Shown: positions 17,571-27,077 of the stretch, in pieces
Layout of the letters: each line of letters opens with the position of its first letter
Position numbering within the stretch: the first letter of the stretch is position 1
NCBI RefSeq assembly: GCF_002906155.1
Contig: NZ_MUJK01000011.1
Location: 124,001-188,000, forward strand
Length of the DNA: 64,000 nt
Direction of reading: 5' to 3'
Source: Pseudomonas laurylsulfativorans
GTDB lineage: Bacteria > Pseudomonadota > Gammaproteobacteria > Pseudomonadales > Pseudomonadaceae
Notes under the pieces: model-generated
The model's input: only the letters and a program-made list of their open reading frames with translations
Databases searched by the model: none
Told to the model about the DNA's origin: nothing
Translations under genes and position numbers: made by a program

Positions 17571-19553
17571 ATGTCTCCCCGCCTGCAGTTTCGCGGCCCG
17601 GCCCGGCAACGGGGGGCGATTGGCCTGATGGCCGCGTTGACCCTGACCCTGGCGTTGGGGTTCATGCTGTTGGTGATCGATACCGGCAGGCTGTACCTGG
17701 AAAAACGTAGTTTGCAGCGCGTGGCCGACATGGCCGCGCTTGAAGCGGCGACAAGAGGTGGAGACTGTTCCGCCAGCTCAACCGCAAACACCTATGCCAC
17801 GGCCAGCGCACAACGAAATGGTTTCGCGCTTCCCAGTACCGGGCGCGCACTGGCTGTGGCGTGCGGCGCGTTGACCCTTGATGCCAACAACCTTCGGGTA
17901 TTCAGTGCAGACCCAAGCAAAAGCGAGGCTATTCGGGTTATCGCCAGCCATGTCGTGCAACAAAGTATTGCCGGTGGCATCGGCGCTTTGTTCGGCGGCG
18001 CACCGGCGGGTTCAACGATGACGCTGAACGCCACGGCGGTCGCTGCGCTGCCGCCCCCCCTGGCTTCATTGACGATCCGCAGTACGGCCCTGACGTTCGA
18101 TGACAGCAAGGCGGCCATTACCAGTCTGCTTTTCGGGGGATTGCTGGGGGGGAACGTCACTGTCAGTGCGGCGGGTTGGAACGGTTTGGTCAACACCAAC
18201 ATCAGCCTGCTCGGCTACCTCAATCGGTTGAAAATTGACCTCGGCCTGACCGCCGCTGGCTACGATCAGGTGCTGGGCAATACAGTCAATGTCAGCCAGT
18301 TGACCCAGACCACCATCAACGTGCTGGACCCCAACGGCACACTTGGCGCAACCGCAACGATCGTCAGCCTGCAAGCACTGAAGGTGGCAGCGGGGACGAC
18401 GTCCGTCGTGCTGGGGAATTTGTTGCATGTTGAAAGTGGCACCGACATCTCGGCCTTTGCCGTGAATCTGAAAGCGTTCGATCTGATCGAAGGGTTCGTG
18501 CAACTGGCCAACAAGAAGAACGCCCTGGTTGCGAGCTTGCCGATCGACATCGCAGGGCTGGCGCAAATCACTGCACGGGTGCAGGTGATGGAGCCGCCGC
18601 AACTGTCGGCCATCGGCAATCCGAAAAACGCGGCATTGGCCCCTTTGGGCCCCAACCGCATCTATGTACGCACGGCTCAGGTCAAGACACTGTTGTCGAT
18701 CAACCTGCCCGTACTGGATGCCATCACGCCTCTGGTCAACGCCGTCATCAATCTCGTTGCACCGTTGACCAATACCCTGAATGCATTGCTGCATCTGAAC
18801 CTGGTAGGCGTTGTCAACTCATTGACCTGCGCATTGCTCGTGCCATGTGACACCCCGGAAATCAAGCTGTTGCCACCACCGATACGGATCGACGTGGCGC
18901 TGGAAGCGGCCGGCGCCTGGAGCTATGTCACGGCTTACAGTTGTGTGAGTGCGACGAATAAAAGTCTGACGACCAACACCACGACCACGCTGATCGGATT
19001 GAAGATCGGGCAGATCAATCCTGCCGATGTGTTTGGCTCACCCACTGTTCCACCCAGCAACAACGTCAACCCTCTGAAGGTCATTGATATCGGCGTGCAG
19101 ACCTGCCAACGGCTGCTGTTCTTGCCGCTAAGCTGTTACAACCACCAGCCCGGCGTTGGTGGTGGCATCGATATCATGGTCAACATCCCGATTGCTCAAA
19201 ATGCCAACATGTCCCACGTCTATTCAGCGCCGGCAGCGGCCAATCTGCCGGAGATCAATCAGCCTCCGTTTTACTACGCCTTCACCACGACCAATATCGT
19301 CAACAGCCTGAGCACCACCGTCAGCAACCTTGGCGTCAATATGTACGGGCCGTCGGGCAGCATCGTGGGTGGCTTGGAGAGCATTTTGAGTGATGTCACT
19401 GCCGCGCTGGTCAATGCGATCAACACCGTACTCAGCCCATTGCTGGACACGCTGATCAACACGCTGCTGGCGAGCCTGGGGATCGACTTGAACAAAGTCG
19501 AGGTGGGTGCCAACCTCAGTTGTCACTCGGGACGCCCATCCCTGGTGATCTAG
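17571..19553 (+). CDS. tadG: TadG-like Flp pilus assembly protein
   Basis: A 660-residue protein with the N-terminal Tad signature: RQRGAIGLMAALTLTLALGF, then DTGRLYLEKRSLQRVADMAALEAA. This is one membrane helix followed by the conserved aspartate segment. The remainder is a large, Ser/Thr/Asn/Val-rich periplasmic region with a few cysteines (for example CALLVPCD). In P. aeruginosa TadG (PA4297) sits at the edge of the PprB-controlled Tad locus. The ATG at 17571 follows AAAGGAG. Its stop overlaps the stop of the convergent kinase gene. Confidence 0.86.
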   Translation: MSPRLQFRGPARQRGAIGLMAALTLTLALGFMLLVIDTGRLYLEKRSLQRVADMAALEAATRGGDCSASSTANTYATASAQRNGFALPSTGRALAVACGALTLDANNLRVFSADPSKSEAIRVIASHVVQQSIAGGIGALFGGAPAGSTMTLNATAVAALPPPLASLTIRSTALTFDDSKAAITSLLFGGLLGGNVTVSAAGWNGLVNTNISLLGYLNRLKIDLGLTAAGYDQVLGNTVNVSQLTQTTINVLDPNGTLGATATIVSLQALKVAAGTTSVVLGNLLHVESGTDISAFAVNLKAFDLIEGFVQLANKKNALVASLPIDIAGLAQITARVQVMEPPQLSAIGNPKNAALAPLGPNRIYVRTAQVKTLLSINLPVLDAITPLVNAVINLVAPLTNTLNALLHLNLVGVVNSLTCALLVPCDTPEIKLLPPPIRIDVALEAAGAWSYVTAYSCVSATNKSLTTNTTTTLIGLKIGQINPADVFGSPTVPPSNNVNPLKVIDIGVQTCQRLLFLPLSCYNHQPGVGGGIDIMVNIPIAQNANMSHVYSAPAAANLPEINQPPFYYAFTTTNIVNSLSTTVSNLGVNMYGPSGSIVGGLESILSDVTAALVNAINTVLSPLLDTLINTLLASLGIDLNKVEVGANLSCHSGRPSLVI

Positions 19554-22291
19554 TCCGCCAGCACAATCGGCAGTTCAATGCAGAAGCGCGCGCCCTCGGT
19601 GGAGTTCCTGACGCTCAGTTTGCCGCCCATGTTCTCGACGATGCCGTAGCTTACCGACAGCCCAAGACCGGTGCCGACGCCGACCGGTTTGGTGGTGAAG
19701 AACGGCTCGAAAATCCGCTCCAGCAAACGTGGGTCGATACCGCCGCCGTTGTCTTCGACCCACAGGCGTACCGAGTGCGTATCCCGTTCGGCGTACAGCG
19801 AAATCCACGGCTTGAATCCGGGTTTTTTTTCGCGCTTGTCGAGCAGGGCATCCCGGGCATTGACCATCAGGTTGATCAGCACTTGTTCAAGCTGGTCGAC
19901 GTAGCCGCGCACCTGCACGTCAAAACCGGTCTCGCTGATGCGCAGGTCGACGCCTTTGCCGCGCATGCCCTCGGACAACAGCGACAACGTGCCTTCGATG
20001 GCATGGGCGGGGTTGAACGGTTGCTGTTCGATTTCCGAGCGACGGCCGAACACCCGCATGTGGTCCACCACCCGTGCGGCGCGTTGCACTTGGGTATCGA
20101 TGCGGGTGAGTTTGTCGATCAGGTAATCGACCTGCACGTCGTCATTGTTCAGTCGTTTGAGGACATTGACGATGGCCATGCGCATCACGTTCAACGGCTG
20201 GTTGATCTCATGGGCCAGGCCGGTGGCCATTTCACCGAGGGTGGCCATTTTCGCGCTTTGTGTGAGCTGCTGCTGCGAGCGCCGCACCTCGGTGTTGTCG
20301 CGCCCAACGGCCTGGATCTCGAGCAAGCGGCCCTGCTCATCGAATACCCCGCGATCGGACCAGACCCACCAGGCGTGTTCGCGGCCGGGCAGTTGCAGGT
20401 TGATCTCGGCGGTGCTGACCGGAAACTCGGGGCTCAACTGGTTCAGTCGTTGGGTGAACGCATCACGCTGTTCGGCGGACATCCAACTGCCCAGATTCAC
20501 CCCCGGCAACTGCTCGGGCGCCAGTTCCAGATACGTGGCCAACGGTCGGTTGCCGAAGGTCAGGGTCAGGTCCGGCAGGTAGCGGCAGATCATCGCCGGC
20601 GAGTCTTCCACCAGAATCCGGTAGCGTTCTTCACTCTGCCTGACCTGTTCGGTGGCCAGGGTCGCGTCCGTGACGTCCAGCCACAGACCCACGGCCTCTA
20701 CCGGCAAGCCGAGGTCGTCGCGCAACAACTTCGCTTCATCGAGCAACCAGTGATAGTCGCCGCGACTGTCGCGCAACCGATAGCGGGCGCGCACCGAGCC
20801 TTCACGCAGTAACTGCCGGGTGCGCTCGAAATACTGCGGGCGGTCGTCGGGATGCACCCGCTCCACCAGCGTTCCCGGTGCGCAGTCGGCCAGGGTCCAG
20901 CCGAGCAGCGGCAACAGGCTGTCGCTGAAGAACACCGGTTGCAACGCACCTTCGACATAGCGCTGTACGTAAATCACCGCCGGTGAGCTGGCGATCAGGT
21001 TGTCCAGGCGCGCGTGGGCGGCGGCGGCGCTCTGCTCCTGATTCTTGATGTCGCTGATGTCGAGCATGAAACCCACCAGACGGCGGTTTTTCCCTACGCC
21101 CAGCGCCTGACCCTGCAGGCGATACCAGACCGGTTCGAAGCCATCGTCGGGGCGATACAGGCGCACGCACAACAGCAGTGGCATGCCGGAGTCCTGCAAG
21201 TCTTGCAGGTGGATGCGCAGCGCTTCGCGGTCGGCGGGATAGACCTGATCGAGCCAGTCCTGCACGGATAAGCGTGACGTTTCAAGGTTCAGGGTCGTGG
21301 CCAGCGACGGAGCCAACTGCACCTCGTTGCTGTCGCTGAACACTTCCCACCAGCCAGTGCCGAGTAGCGCTTGCAGCGATTCCAGACGTTCCAATTGCAG
21401 ATGATGCCGATGCTCGCGCAGGCGTTCGAGCAAGGGGCTGGCGAGCGCGGCGGTGATTTGCAGCCAATCGCGTTCAGTGACATCGGGGGCGCGTTGTGGC
21501 GCTGTGAAGAAACCACACAGCAACCAGGCGACCACTCCTTGCGCATCGTGATAGGGCACGGCGAAGCCATCGGTATTGCCGAAAGTGTCTTGCAGGCGCG
21601 GGTGTTCGCGCAGGGTCAGGTGCTGCGGTGCCGAGCCGCTCAAACTGTCCAGCCCCGTGCCCAGGCGTTGGCCGTTTCGCCACAGTTGCGGTGCATCCAG
21701 GGCTGCGTAGTGCTGGTGAATTTGCCAGCCCTGCTCCTGCTCATCGAGCAGGGCCAGGGCAATGCAGGGGACCTGAAAACGCTGGGCCAGGCTTTGCAGT
21801 TGTACGCCCAGCACCTCGGGCAGGCGCGTCAGGCTGCACAGGCGCAACTGTTCGGCGATTTGCATCGCCAGCACCTGGCATTGCTCGCGGTTGCGCGATT
21901 GCCGGCGTTCGAGCAACAAGTCGCCGATGTCGAGCATCTGCAGCAACCAGGCATCGGCCAAGGGTTGCACCCAACCGCGCAAATGCAGCGGTGGACCGTT
22001 GAGGCTGTAGAAGTCCAGGTCCAGGTTTTGTCCTCGCCAATCCGCCGGCGCACCCTCGATGACGAGGCTGCTGTGGGGCAACAGGAAGTCGAGCAGATGC
22101 GGTGCCTGCGCGCCGGGGCTTTGTTGGGCCAGCAGGTGCCGCAGCGGACCGCTCAGTTGAATGACACGCCCTACGGCATCGAGCTGCATCTGCAATCCGA
22201 AACTGTGCACCCGCAGTGCCTCTTGCGGCTCCGGCGGGGGCGGCGGATGGCGGTTGAGCAGGCGCCCGAAGAGTTTGTCGCCGGCACTCAA
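19550..22291 (-). CDS. pprA: Multi-PAS sensor histidine kinase PprA
   Basis: A 913-residue soluble sensor kinase. After a GAF/PAS-like N-terminal half come several PAS modules (around 330-420, 430-550 and 560-680), then HisKA with phosphoacceptor in GLAHEINQP, and HATPase with N box ([10 protein letters not shown]), DNGGG and [11 protein letters not shown]. Position beside fppA, pprB and tad genes identifies it as the PprA partner of PprB, which controls Flp pili and envelope traits in P. aeruginosa. The start codon is TTG and overlaps the TadE/F-like stop; an internal GTG at residue 28 is an alternative. It ends convergent with tadG. Confidence 0.88.
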   Translation of the reverse strand: MSAGDKLFGRLLNRHPPPPPEPQEALRVHSFGLQMQLDAVGRVIQLSGPLRHLLAQQSPGAQAPHLLDFLLPHSSLVIEGAPADWRGQNLDLDFYSLNGPPLHLRGWVQPLADAWLLQMLDIGDLLLERRQSRNREQCQVLAMQIAEQLRLCSLTRLPEVLGVQLQSLAQRFQVPCIALALLDEQEQGWQIHQHYAALDAPQLWRNGQRLGTGLDSLSGSAPQHLTLREHPRLQDTFGNTDGFAVPYHDAQGVVAWLLCGFFTAPQRAPDVTERDWLQITAALASPLLERLREHRHHLQLERLESLQALLGTGWWEVFSDSNEVQLAPSLATTLNLETSRLSVQDWLDQVYPADREALRIHLQDLQDSGMPLLLCVRLYRPDDGFEPVWYRLQGQALGVGKNRRLVGFMLDISDIKNQEQSAAAAHARLDNLIASSPAVIYVQRYVEGALQPVFFSDSLLPLLGWTLADCAPGTLVERVHPDDRPQYFERTRQLLREGSVRARYRLRDSRGDYHWLLDEAKLLRDDLGLPVEAVGLWLDVTDATLATEQVRQSEERYRILVEDSPAMICRYLPDLTLTFGNRPLATYLELAPEQLPGVNLGSWMSAEQRDAFTQRLNQLSPEFPVSTAEINLQLPGREHAWWVWSDRGVFDEQGRLLEIQAVGRDNTEVRRSQQQLTQSAKMATLGEMATGLAHEINQPLNVMRMAIVNVLKRLNNDDVQVDYLIDKLTRIDTQVQRAARVVDHMRVFGRRSEIEQQPFNPAHAIEGTLSLLSEGMRGKGVDLRISETGFDVQVRGYVDQLEQVLINLMVNARDALLDKREKKPGFKPWISLYAERDTHSVRLWVEDNGGGIDPRLLERIFEPFFTTKPVGVGTGLGLSVSYGIVENMGGKLSVRNSTEGARFCIELPIVLAD

Positions 22292-22728
22292 AATTGCAGG
22301 CTCGCGCTAGCCGTAAGGGTCGCCGGCAGATTTGGCACCTGACCGATGCCCGGCAGGTTCAGGAACGGGATGGCGGCTCTGATTTTATTGGTGGGGTAAC
22401 TGATGCGGACTGTCAGCAACCCGCCCACGTAAGTGACGGTGGCGTCGGTGGCAGTATTGAAATTCAGGGCCGGCGGAATCCAGGCCGTTTGTGTGGTCAG
22501 TTCCGTTTTGGCGCGGGCGATCAGTGCGGCACCGTAACCGGGGGTGGCCGGATCCAGCGCCACGCTGCGGCGCACGGCTTCGGCGGTCGACTGGTTGAAT
22601 GACTGCATCAACAACAGCGGCAGGCTGTAGCTGATGATGGCGTAGAACACACCGAAAAAAATGATGAATACCAGGGCGAATTCGATCGCGGCGGCGCCTT
22701 TTTGTTTATGGGGGAGGCTGGCTTTCAT
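22288..22728 (-). CDS. TadE/TadF-like pseudopilin (PA4294-like)
   Basis: A 146-residue protein with a type IVb prepilin-like N-terminus: a short basic leader (MKASLPHKQKG), then AAAIEFALVFIIFFGVFYAI, in which Gly and Glu are placed as for processing by a prepilin peptidase. The rest is a small periplasmic domain. It would be a minor pseudopilin of the Tad machine. The start at 22728 is preceded by AGGGTAG. It lies just before pprA and overlaps it by about 4 bases. Confidence 0.85.
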   Translation of the reverse strand: MKASLPHKQKGAAAIEFALVFIIFFGVFYAIISYSLPLLLMQSFNQSTAEAVRRSVALDPATPGYGAALIARAKTELTTQTAWIPPALNFNTATDATVTYVGGLLTVRISYPTNKIRAAIPFLNLPGIGQVPNLPATLTASASLQF

Positions 22729-22803
22729 GAGTGCGTCTACCCTGACCAACACTGTGTAATGTCAGCATAGAATCATTCAGCCAAAACGGACGTTTTTTAC
22801 CGA

Positions 22804-23274
22804 ATGCAGAGCTTTGTCCTACTGATCTGGTTGGCGCTGTGTGCCGTGCAGGATGCCCGGCAACGGCACATTGCCAATGGCCTGACCCTGGGTGCCGGCG
22901 CCTTGGCCCTGGCCTGGTTGCTGTGGAGCGGCACGACCTGGCTGGGTGCCGAGGCGCAACAGGGCGGCTGGGCGTTTTTACTGGCCCTGGGCTTCACCCT
23001 ACCGGGCTATTCGATGAAACGCCTGGGCGGTGGCGACGTGAAACTCATGGCCGCGCTGGGTCTTGCGACAGACGGTATGCACGTGCTCGGCACGTTCATT
23101 GGCGCCGGTTTGGCCAGTGTTTTCTGGGTGCTGCTGGCGCCAAGAGTCTGGCTTCATATGAGTCAAGGGCTTAGAACTCATCTTTTTTATATGGCGCCTG
23201 AAATGTCAAAGAAGCAGCCGTTTGCACCGTTCGTGTTGGCGGGGCTGATGCTGACATTGGCCTGGTTCCACTAG
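22804..23274 (+). CDS. fppA: Type IV prepilin peptidase FppA (TadV)
   Basis: A 156-residue inner-membrane aspartic protease that processes Flp-type prepilins. It has several membrane helices; the catalytic aspartates are Asp17 (CAVQDARQRHI) and Asp78 in GGGDVKLMAALGL, the GxGD motif. It lacks the methyltransferase domain of PilD, as is normal for FppA/TadV. It sits between the divergent pseudopilin gene and pprB, the order seen in P. aeruginosa PA4294-PA4296. Confidence 0.92.
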   Translation: MQSFVLLIWLALCAVQDARQRHIANGLTLGAGALALAWLLWSGTTWLGAEAQQGGWAFLLALGFTLPGYSMKRLGGGDVKLMAALGLATDGMHVLGTFIGAGLASVFWVLLAPRVWLHMSQGLRTHLFYMAPEMSKKQPFAPFVLAGLMLTLAWFH

Positions 23275-23388
23275 TCGGCCCTTTTATGTACAGAGCCTGA
23301 AACTACGTCTACTTTTCAGACAGCAGTCGTACAGCCGCTGGCTGTTGGTGAGGGGCGGGTCAACCTTTGGCCTGACAGGGAGTTGCAC

Positions 23389-24162
23389 GTGAGCAAGTTT
23401 ACTTCGGCAGTAAAAATCCTTGTGGTCGACGACGCGCCATTGATCGTTGAAGAGCTCTGCGAGTTTCTGGAGAGCAAAGGTTACTGTTGTGTTCCCTGCG
23501 AGTCGGGCCATCAGGCGATCGAGCGTTTCAACGAAGACCTCGACATCGGCCTGGTGCTGCTGGACTTGCACATGCCCGGCATGGATGGCCTTGAGCTGAT
23601 GCAGGAGCTGCAACGGCTATCGGGCAAGCACCGGGCGTTCGAGGCGATCATGCTCACCGGGTGTGCCGACAAGCAGGACTTGATCAAGGCCCTGCGCGCT
23701 GGCGTTGCCGACTATTACCAGAAGCCGATCGATCTGTATGAGTTGCTCGAAGGTTTGCAGCGTCAGGAAGTGGCCTTGCAGGAGAAGCACAAGAACTTGC
23801 AGTTGGGGCATTTGAATCAGAAGCTGCAGTATTTGTCCGAGTCGATCGATGATCTGTACCAGGACCTGGACAAGGTTCGGCGCGGACCGCAAGCGAGTGA
23901 CCGTGGTGTTGCCGAGGCTGATGCGGTGGAGATTCCGGCGATTTTCAATCAGCTGTCACCGCGGCAACTGGAGGTGGCGCAGTTGGTGGGCAAAGGGCAG
24001 ACCAATTATCAGATTGCCTGTGAGTTGGGGATTTCCGAGAACACGGTGAAGTTGTATGTGTCGCAGGTGTTGCGGTTGACGCATATGCATAATCGGACGC
24101 AGTTGGCGCTGGCTTTGTCGCCCAGTGTTTCCGGGGGGCGGCAGCGGGTTACGGCGCACTGA
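23389..24162 (+). CDS. pprB: Response regulator PprB (LuxR-type)
   Basis: A 257-residue two-component regulator. The receiver domain has Asp59 (LLDLHMPGMDG) and Lys112 (YQKPID), followed by a coiled-coil linker (about 120-160) and a LuxR HTH domain near 190-235 (LSPRQLEVAQLVGKGQTN, then ISENTVKLYVSQVL). PprB activates the flp/tad genes in P. aeruginosa. I start at the GTG at 23389, 6 bases after AGGGAG, rather than the TTG at 23383 that abuts the ribosome site. The partner kinase PprA is encoded 1.1 kb upstream on the other strand. Confidence 0.9.
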   Translation: MSKFTSAVKILVVDDAPLIVEELCEFLESKGYCCVPCESGHQAIERFNEDLDIGLVLLDLHMPGMDGLELMQELQRLSGKHRAFEAIMLTGCADKQDLIKALRAGVADYYQKPIDLYELLEGLQRQEVALQEKHKNLQLGHLNQKLQYLSESIDDLYQDLDKVRRGPQASDRGVAEADAVEIPAIFNQLSPRQLEVAQLVGKGQTNYQIACELGISENTVKLYVSQVLRLTHMHNRTQLALALSPSVSGGRQRVTAH

Positions 24163-24175
24163 TTTTGTGTACATA

Positions 24176-24480
24176 TCCGTTTCTGCGGTAACGGCCACTT
24201 ATGGTTTCGCCCTTACGGCGAGTCACTTTTTTTACAAACGCCTAAAAAAAGTAACCAAAAAAACGCTCGCCCCTGGCGTCCGGCCCCTCGCCTAGGCTCG
24301 GCGTTCCTTCGCTCCGGTATTCATCCGGGGGCATTGCCCTCCGGTCGGCTTCGCTTCGACCTACATGCAATGAGTTCGACTGCGTCGAACGGCGCTGCGC
24401 GCCAATCCCCGGATAAACACCTCCTCTCAGCCTCCCGAGGGGGCGGGTGGATCAAGATCAAGAGCTGCAGGCGAGCTAAC
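24176..24480. repeat. Conserved Pseudomonas non-coding repeat
   Basis: The stretch begins GGTTTCGCCCTTACGGCGAG, runs through the A/T-rich ACAAACGCCTAAAAAAAGTA and a GC-rich part (CTCGCCTAGGCTCGGCGTTC ... GAGTTCGACTGCGTCGAACG). I recognise this from other pseudomonads as a high-copy intergenic sequence of unknown role. No convincing gene lies in it. Its GTTCGAC/GTCGAAC segments are self-complementary. Confidence 0.6.
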
Positions 24481-24537
24481 GCTCGGCCTGATGAGTGGTG
24501 AGGAGCATGGGTGTACGCAGCTCTGCCTTTGCTCTTC

Positions 24538-24715
24538 TGTAGGAGCGAGCTTGCTCGCGATGGCGGCCCGTCGGCCGACCAATTTCTTTCAGACACACCC
24601 AGCCCAACTGTGCGGGCTTGCTCGCGAAGGCGGCCTGCCAGCCGACCCATTTCTTTCAGATGCACCCGTCCCAACTGTAGGCGCGAGCTTGCTCGCGATG
24701 GCGTCCTTTCAGCCC
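24538..24715. repeat. Three tandem REP units
   Basis: GCTTGCTCGCGA recurs in the same orientation at 24549, 24616 and 24687, so units repeat every 67-71 bases. Each of the first two is followed by CCGACC and ATTTCTTTCAGA plus a C-rich end. REP sequences here are usually inverted pairs, so this direct array is atypical. Confidence 0.8.
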
Positions 24716-24846
24716 ACACATTCCTGTGTAGTTTCCTCAAATCCCTGGGAAATCTCCGACACGCTTTTCAGGTTGTCCATCGGAAGTGCCATCTCTAGCC
24801 TTTGTCGATCGCTGCAAAATCAGTGATCGGGTTTGGTCGCCCGGGT

Positions 24847-25023
24847 TTAGAATGGCGCACAGTGCCGCGCGAGCGGCATTTTTGTGCTCGCTTAATGGCG
24901 AGCCGTGCGTGGGAGGGCCTAGGCCCTGCCGGGTTTCCATTCCCTGGTCGACCAACCTGCGTACGGTTCGCCACCCTTCTGCTTGGTCGCAGTGGTGGGC
25001 GAACTCCAACTCTATGAATGGAG
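24847..25023 (+). promoter_or_regulatory. Structured leader of the DUF6124 gene
   Basis: A possible -10 (TAGAAT, 24848-24853) is followed by TGCCGC-GCGA-GCGGCA and TTTTT (24863-24883), which looks like an intrinsic terminator. Next come a perfect 14-base palindrome AGGGCCTAGGCCCT (24914-24927) and a nested stem (24966-25004: GTTCGCCACC pairs with GGTGGGCGAAC around CTGC/GCAG). The coding start follows at 25031. The layout suggests a regulated or conserved RNA leader; the regulatory role is inference. Confidence 0.5.
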
Positions 25024-25030
25024 CTTCACC

Positions 25031-25294
25031 ATGATCAAACCAACCCCAAATCCCCCCAGGCAACCGGTCACCCACAAACTCGGCACAATGTTCGTCATCG
25101 CCCCGGACATCGATACCGAGACTCTACGGGCCCACGCCTGTGAATCACTGGCGTCGGCGAGTGTGATGGCGAGTGATTTCGCGGGGTTTCTCCAGGGCTC
25201 GCAGCGCAATACGCTGCTGGGGATTGCGCAGGTGATCATGCTGGGCGAGCTGGCGGTGAATCGGGCGCTGGATAATCTCGATCCGCAGGACTAG
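25031..25294 (+). CDS. DUF6124 family small protein
   Basis: An 87-residue protein with the segment THACESLASASVMASDF-like (here RAHACESLASASVMASDFAG) and LGELAVNRALDN, which I recognise as the DUF6124 family, abundant and multicopy in the P. fluorescens group and of unknown function. It has no signal peptide; the C-terminal part is helical. The ATG at 25031 follows TGGAG. It ends convergent with, and overlapping by 4 bases, tadC. It appears inserted into the tad locus with its own leader. Confidence 0.8.
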   Translation: MIKPTPNPPRQPVTHKLGTMFVIAPDIDTETLRAHACESLASASVMASDFAGFLQGSQRNTLLGIAQVIMLGELAVNRALDNLDPQD

Positions 25295-26187
25295 TGGGCA
25301 AAGGCCCGAGTCAGGGCAGTGAAGCCCGGGCCGGCCAGGACGATCAATAGCGCCGGGAAGAGAAACAGCATCATCACCACGGACATCTTGGCGGACATCT
25401 TGGAGATGTATTCCTGCAAGCGCGTCAGGCGCCGGTCATCGAGCAGCTGTTTGAGCGCCAGCAAGGATTTCATCGCGCCACCCCCTTGGTGGATCAATTG
25501 TTGAAGGATCACGCAGGTGTCGGTGAACTCGTCTACCGAAAGCAGTCGGGTGCTTTTGTTCAGCTCTTCGCCCAGTTCCATGCCCGAGTCGACACGGGCC
25601 AGAACCAGGCGCAATTCATGGGTCAGGGCGGGCAGCAATTGTTTGCCCTCCTGACTCAGTACACGCAGCGATTGCTCCACCGCCATGCCCGATTCGAACA
25701 GGGTGCGCAGCAGCGCAATGAAGGTTGATGTCTCGGTGGCGAGCTGCTTTTGCCGATGCTGTGCGGCGGCGGCCAGCCAGCGTTTGGGTAGCAGATAGCC
25801 GAAGCTGGTGGCGAGCATCGGGGCGATCCAGTGGTTCTCCACATTCGGGTAGAACAGCCCCTGGATCAGCAGGCACAAGGTCAGTGCCAGCACCGGGGCA
25901 CCCACCTGCAAGGCAGCAAACATCGAACGTTGGCGAACGCTGCGCCAGCCCAGGCGGTTGAGCAGGGTCTGGGTTTCGTTGTCCATTTTGACCGACTTTT
26001 GCCCCAGACGGCTGGCGCCCAGGGCGTGCAGCAGCTCGCTGAAGCGGCTATCGCCAGGCGCCTTGCCATCCAGTCGCTGGGCCACCTGGCGCGCTCGTCG
26101 GCGTTGCTCCAGCAAGGCGCTGATCAGCAACAGTGCAGCCCCGAACAGGAGCAGCGCGCTGATCAGCAAGAGCATCTTCATATTCAT
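25291..26187 (-). CDS. tadC: Tad inner-membrane platform protein TadC
   Basis: A 298-residue membrane protein of the GspF/TadC type: an N-terminal helix (about 4-27), two central helices (about 90-135) and a C-terminal helix (about 265-290), with the T2SSF domain between (FIALLRTLFESGMAVEQSLRVL, split around residues 153-174). With TadB it forms the platform on which the ATPase TadA acts. The start overlaps the tadB stop by ATGA. Normally tadD follows, but here the next gene is DUF6124 on the other strand. Confidence 0.9.
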   Translation of the reverse strand: MNMKMLLLISALLLFGAALLLISALLEQRRRARQVAQRLDGKAPGDSRFSELLHALGASRLGQKSVKMDNETQTLLNRLGWRSVRQRSMFAALQVGAPVLALTLCLLIQGLFYPNVENHWIAPMLATSFGYLLPKRWLAAAAQHRQKQLATETSTFIALLRTLFESGMAVEQSLRVLSQEGKQLLPALTHELRLVLARVDSGMELGEELNKSTRLLSVDEFTDTCVILQQLIHQGGGAMKSLLALKQLLDDRRLTRLQEYISKMSAKMSVVMMLFLFPALLIVLAGPGFTALTRAFAH

Positions 26188-27068
26188 AGGCTACGCAACA
26201 TGCGCCAAAGCGCCAGGCAACCGATCACCTGAAATCCGAAGGCACTCGCCAGCATGGTTTGCCCCGAGCTGTCGTGCCACATGGAAAGCAGGTAGATCGG
26301 ATTGGTGAGTAGAAAGTAGCCAGCGACCGAGACCGGCAGCAGGGCCAGGACCGCGGCCGTGATGCGGGTTTCGCCGGTCATGGCCTTCAATTGGCGAGCC
26401 GCTTGCTCGCGTTCGCGGATCATCTTGATCAGATTTTCCAGCAGCTCACTGGCATTGCCGCCGTAACGGTGGTTGACCTTCAGGCCAAGTGCGAGCAGGC
26501 GCAGTTCATCTTTTTCGTACAACTCGGCGAAGTCCGACGCGGCGTCCGCCAGGCTGACCCCCAAATGCATATTGCGCTGAATCCGGCCCATGGCATTTTT
26601 CAGCGGATCTTCGGCGGCATCGATGGCGCCCAGTACAGCGTCGGCCAGGGTCCGCCCGGACTTCAGGCTGCGTACGGCATGGTCGAGCAGCATCGGCAGT
26701 TGTTCGATCATGCGGCTGAGGCGACGCTGATAACGCCAGCTGACGAACAGCCGTACTGCCGCCGGAGGCACCAGCAGCAACAGCAGTGCGCCGATCCAGC
26801 CACCCAAGGCAAACCCCAGTAGCACCCCGAGTATCCAGAACACCAGCCATTGGCCCAGGCGTTCCGTGGGGCGTCCGAGCCCGGCGCGCAGGAACGCCCG
26901 CTCAAGCCCTGTCCACGATGATTTGTGCACGACCCGCTGCGGTTGCCCCTGGCTCAGGCGTCCCAGAATCCGTTCGTTGCCGGTCTGGCGCAAACCGTTA
27001 AAGAGCAAGCGCAGCGACAGGCCGAGAAGGATCAGGCAAACGAGGATGAGCAGCGCCGGTTTGAGCAT
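26184..27068 (-). CDS. tadB: Tad inner-membrane platform protein TadB
   Basis: A 294-residue protein with an N-terminal helix, central paired helices (about 80-120) and a C-terminal pair (about 230-290) flanking a GspF-like domain (LPMLLDHAVRSLKSGRTLADAV). Partner of TadC in the Flp pilus platform. The start lies 9 bases after tadA ends, and the stop overlaps tadC, so tadA-tadB-tadC are tightly coupled. Confidence 0.9.
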   Translation of the reverse strand: MLKPALLILVCLILLGLSLRLLFNGLRQTGNERILGRLSQGQPQRVVHKSSWTGLERAFLRAGLGRPTERLGQWLVFWILGVLLGFALGGWIGALLLLLVPPAAVRLFVSWRYQRRLSRMIEQLPMLLDHAVRSLKSGRTLADAVLGAIDAAEDPLKNAMGRIQRNMHLGVSLADAASDFAELYEKDELRLLALGLKVNHRYGGNASELLENLIKMIREREQAARQLKAMTGETRITAAVLALLPVSVAGYFLLTNPIYLLSMWHDSSGQTMLASAFGFQVIGCLALWRMLRSL

Positions 27069-27077
27069 GTCGTGGCC

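Noticed and set aside
24538-24715. Possible CRISPR array
   Set aside because: Only three units, the repeats are REP sequences, and the intervening text is itself similar between units, so there are no unique spacers or cas genes.
24321-24740. Minus-strand open frame of 139 codons in the repeat-rich gap
   Set aside because: It is made entirely of the conserved non-coding repeat and REP units and has no ribosome site.
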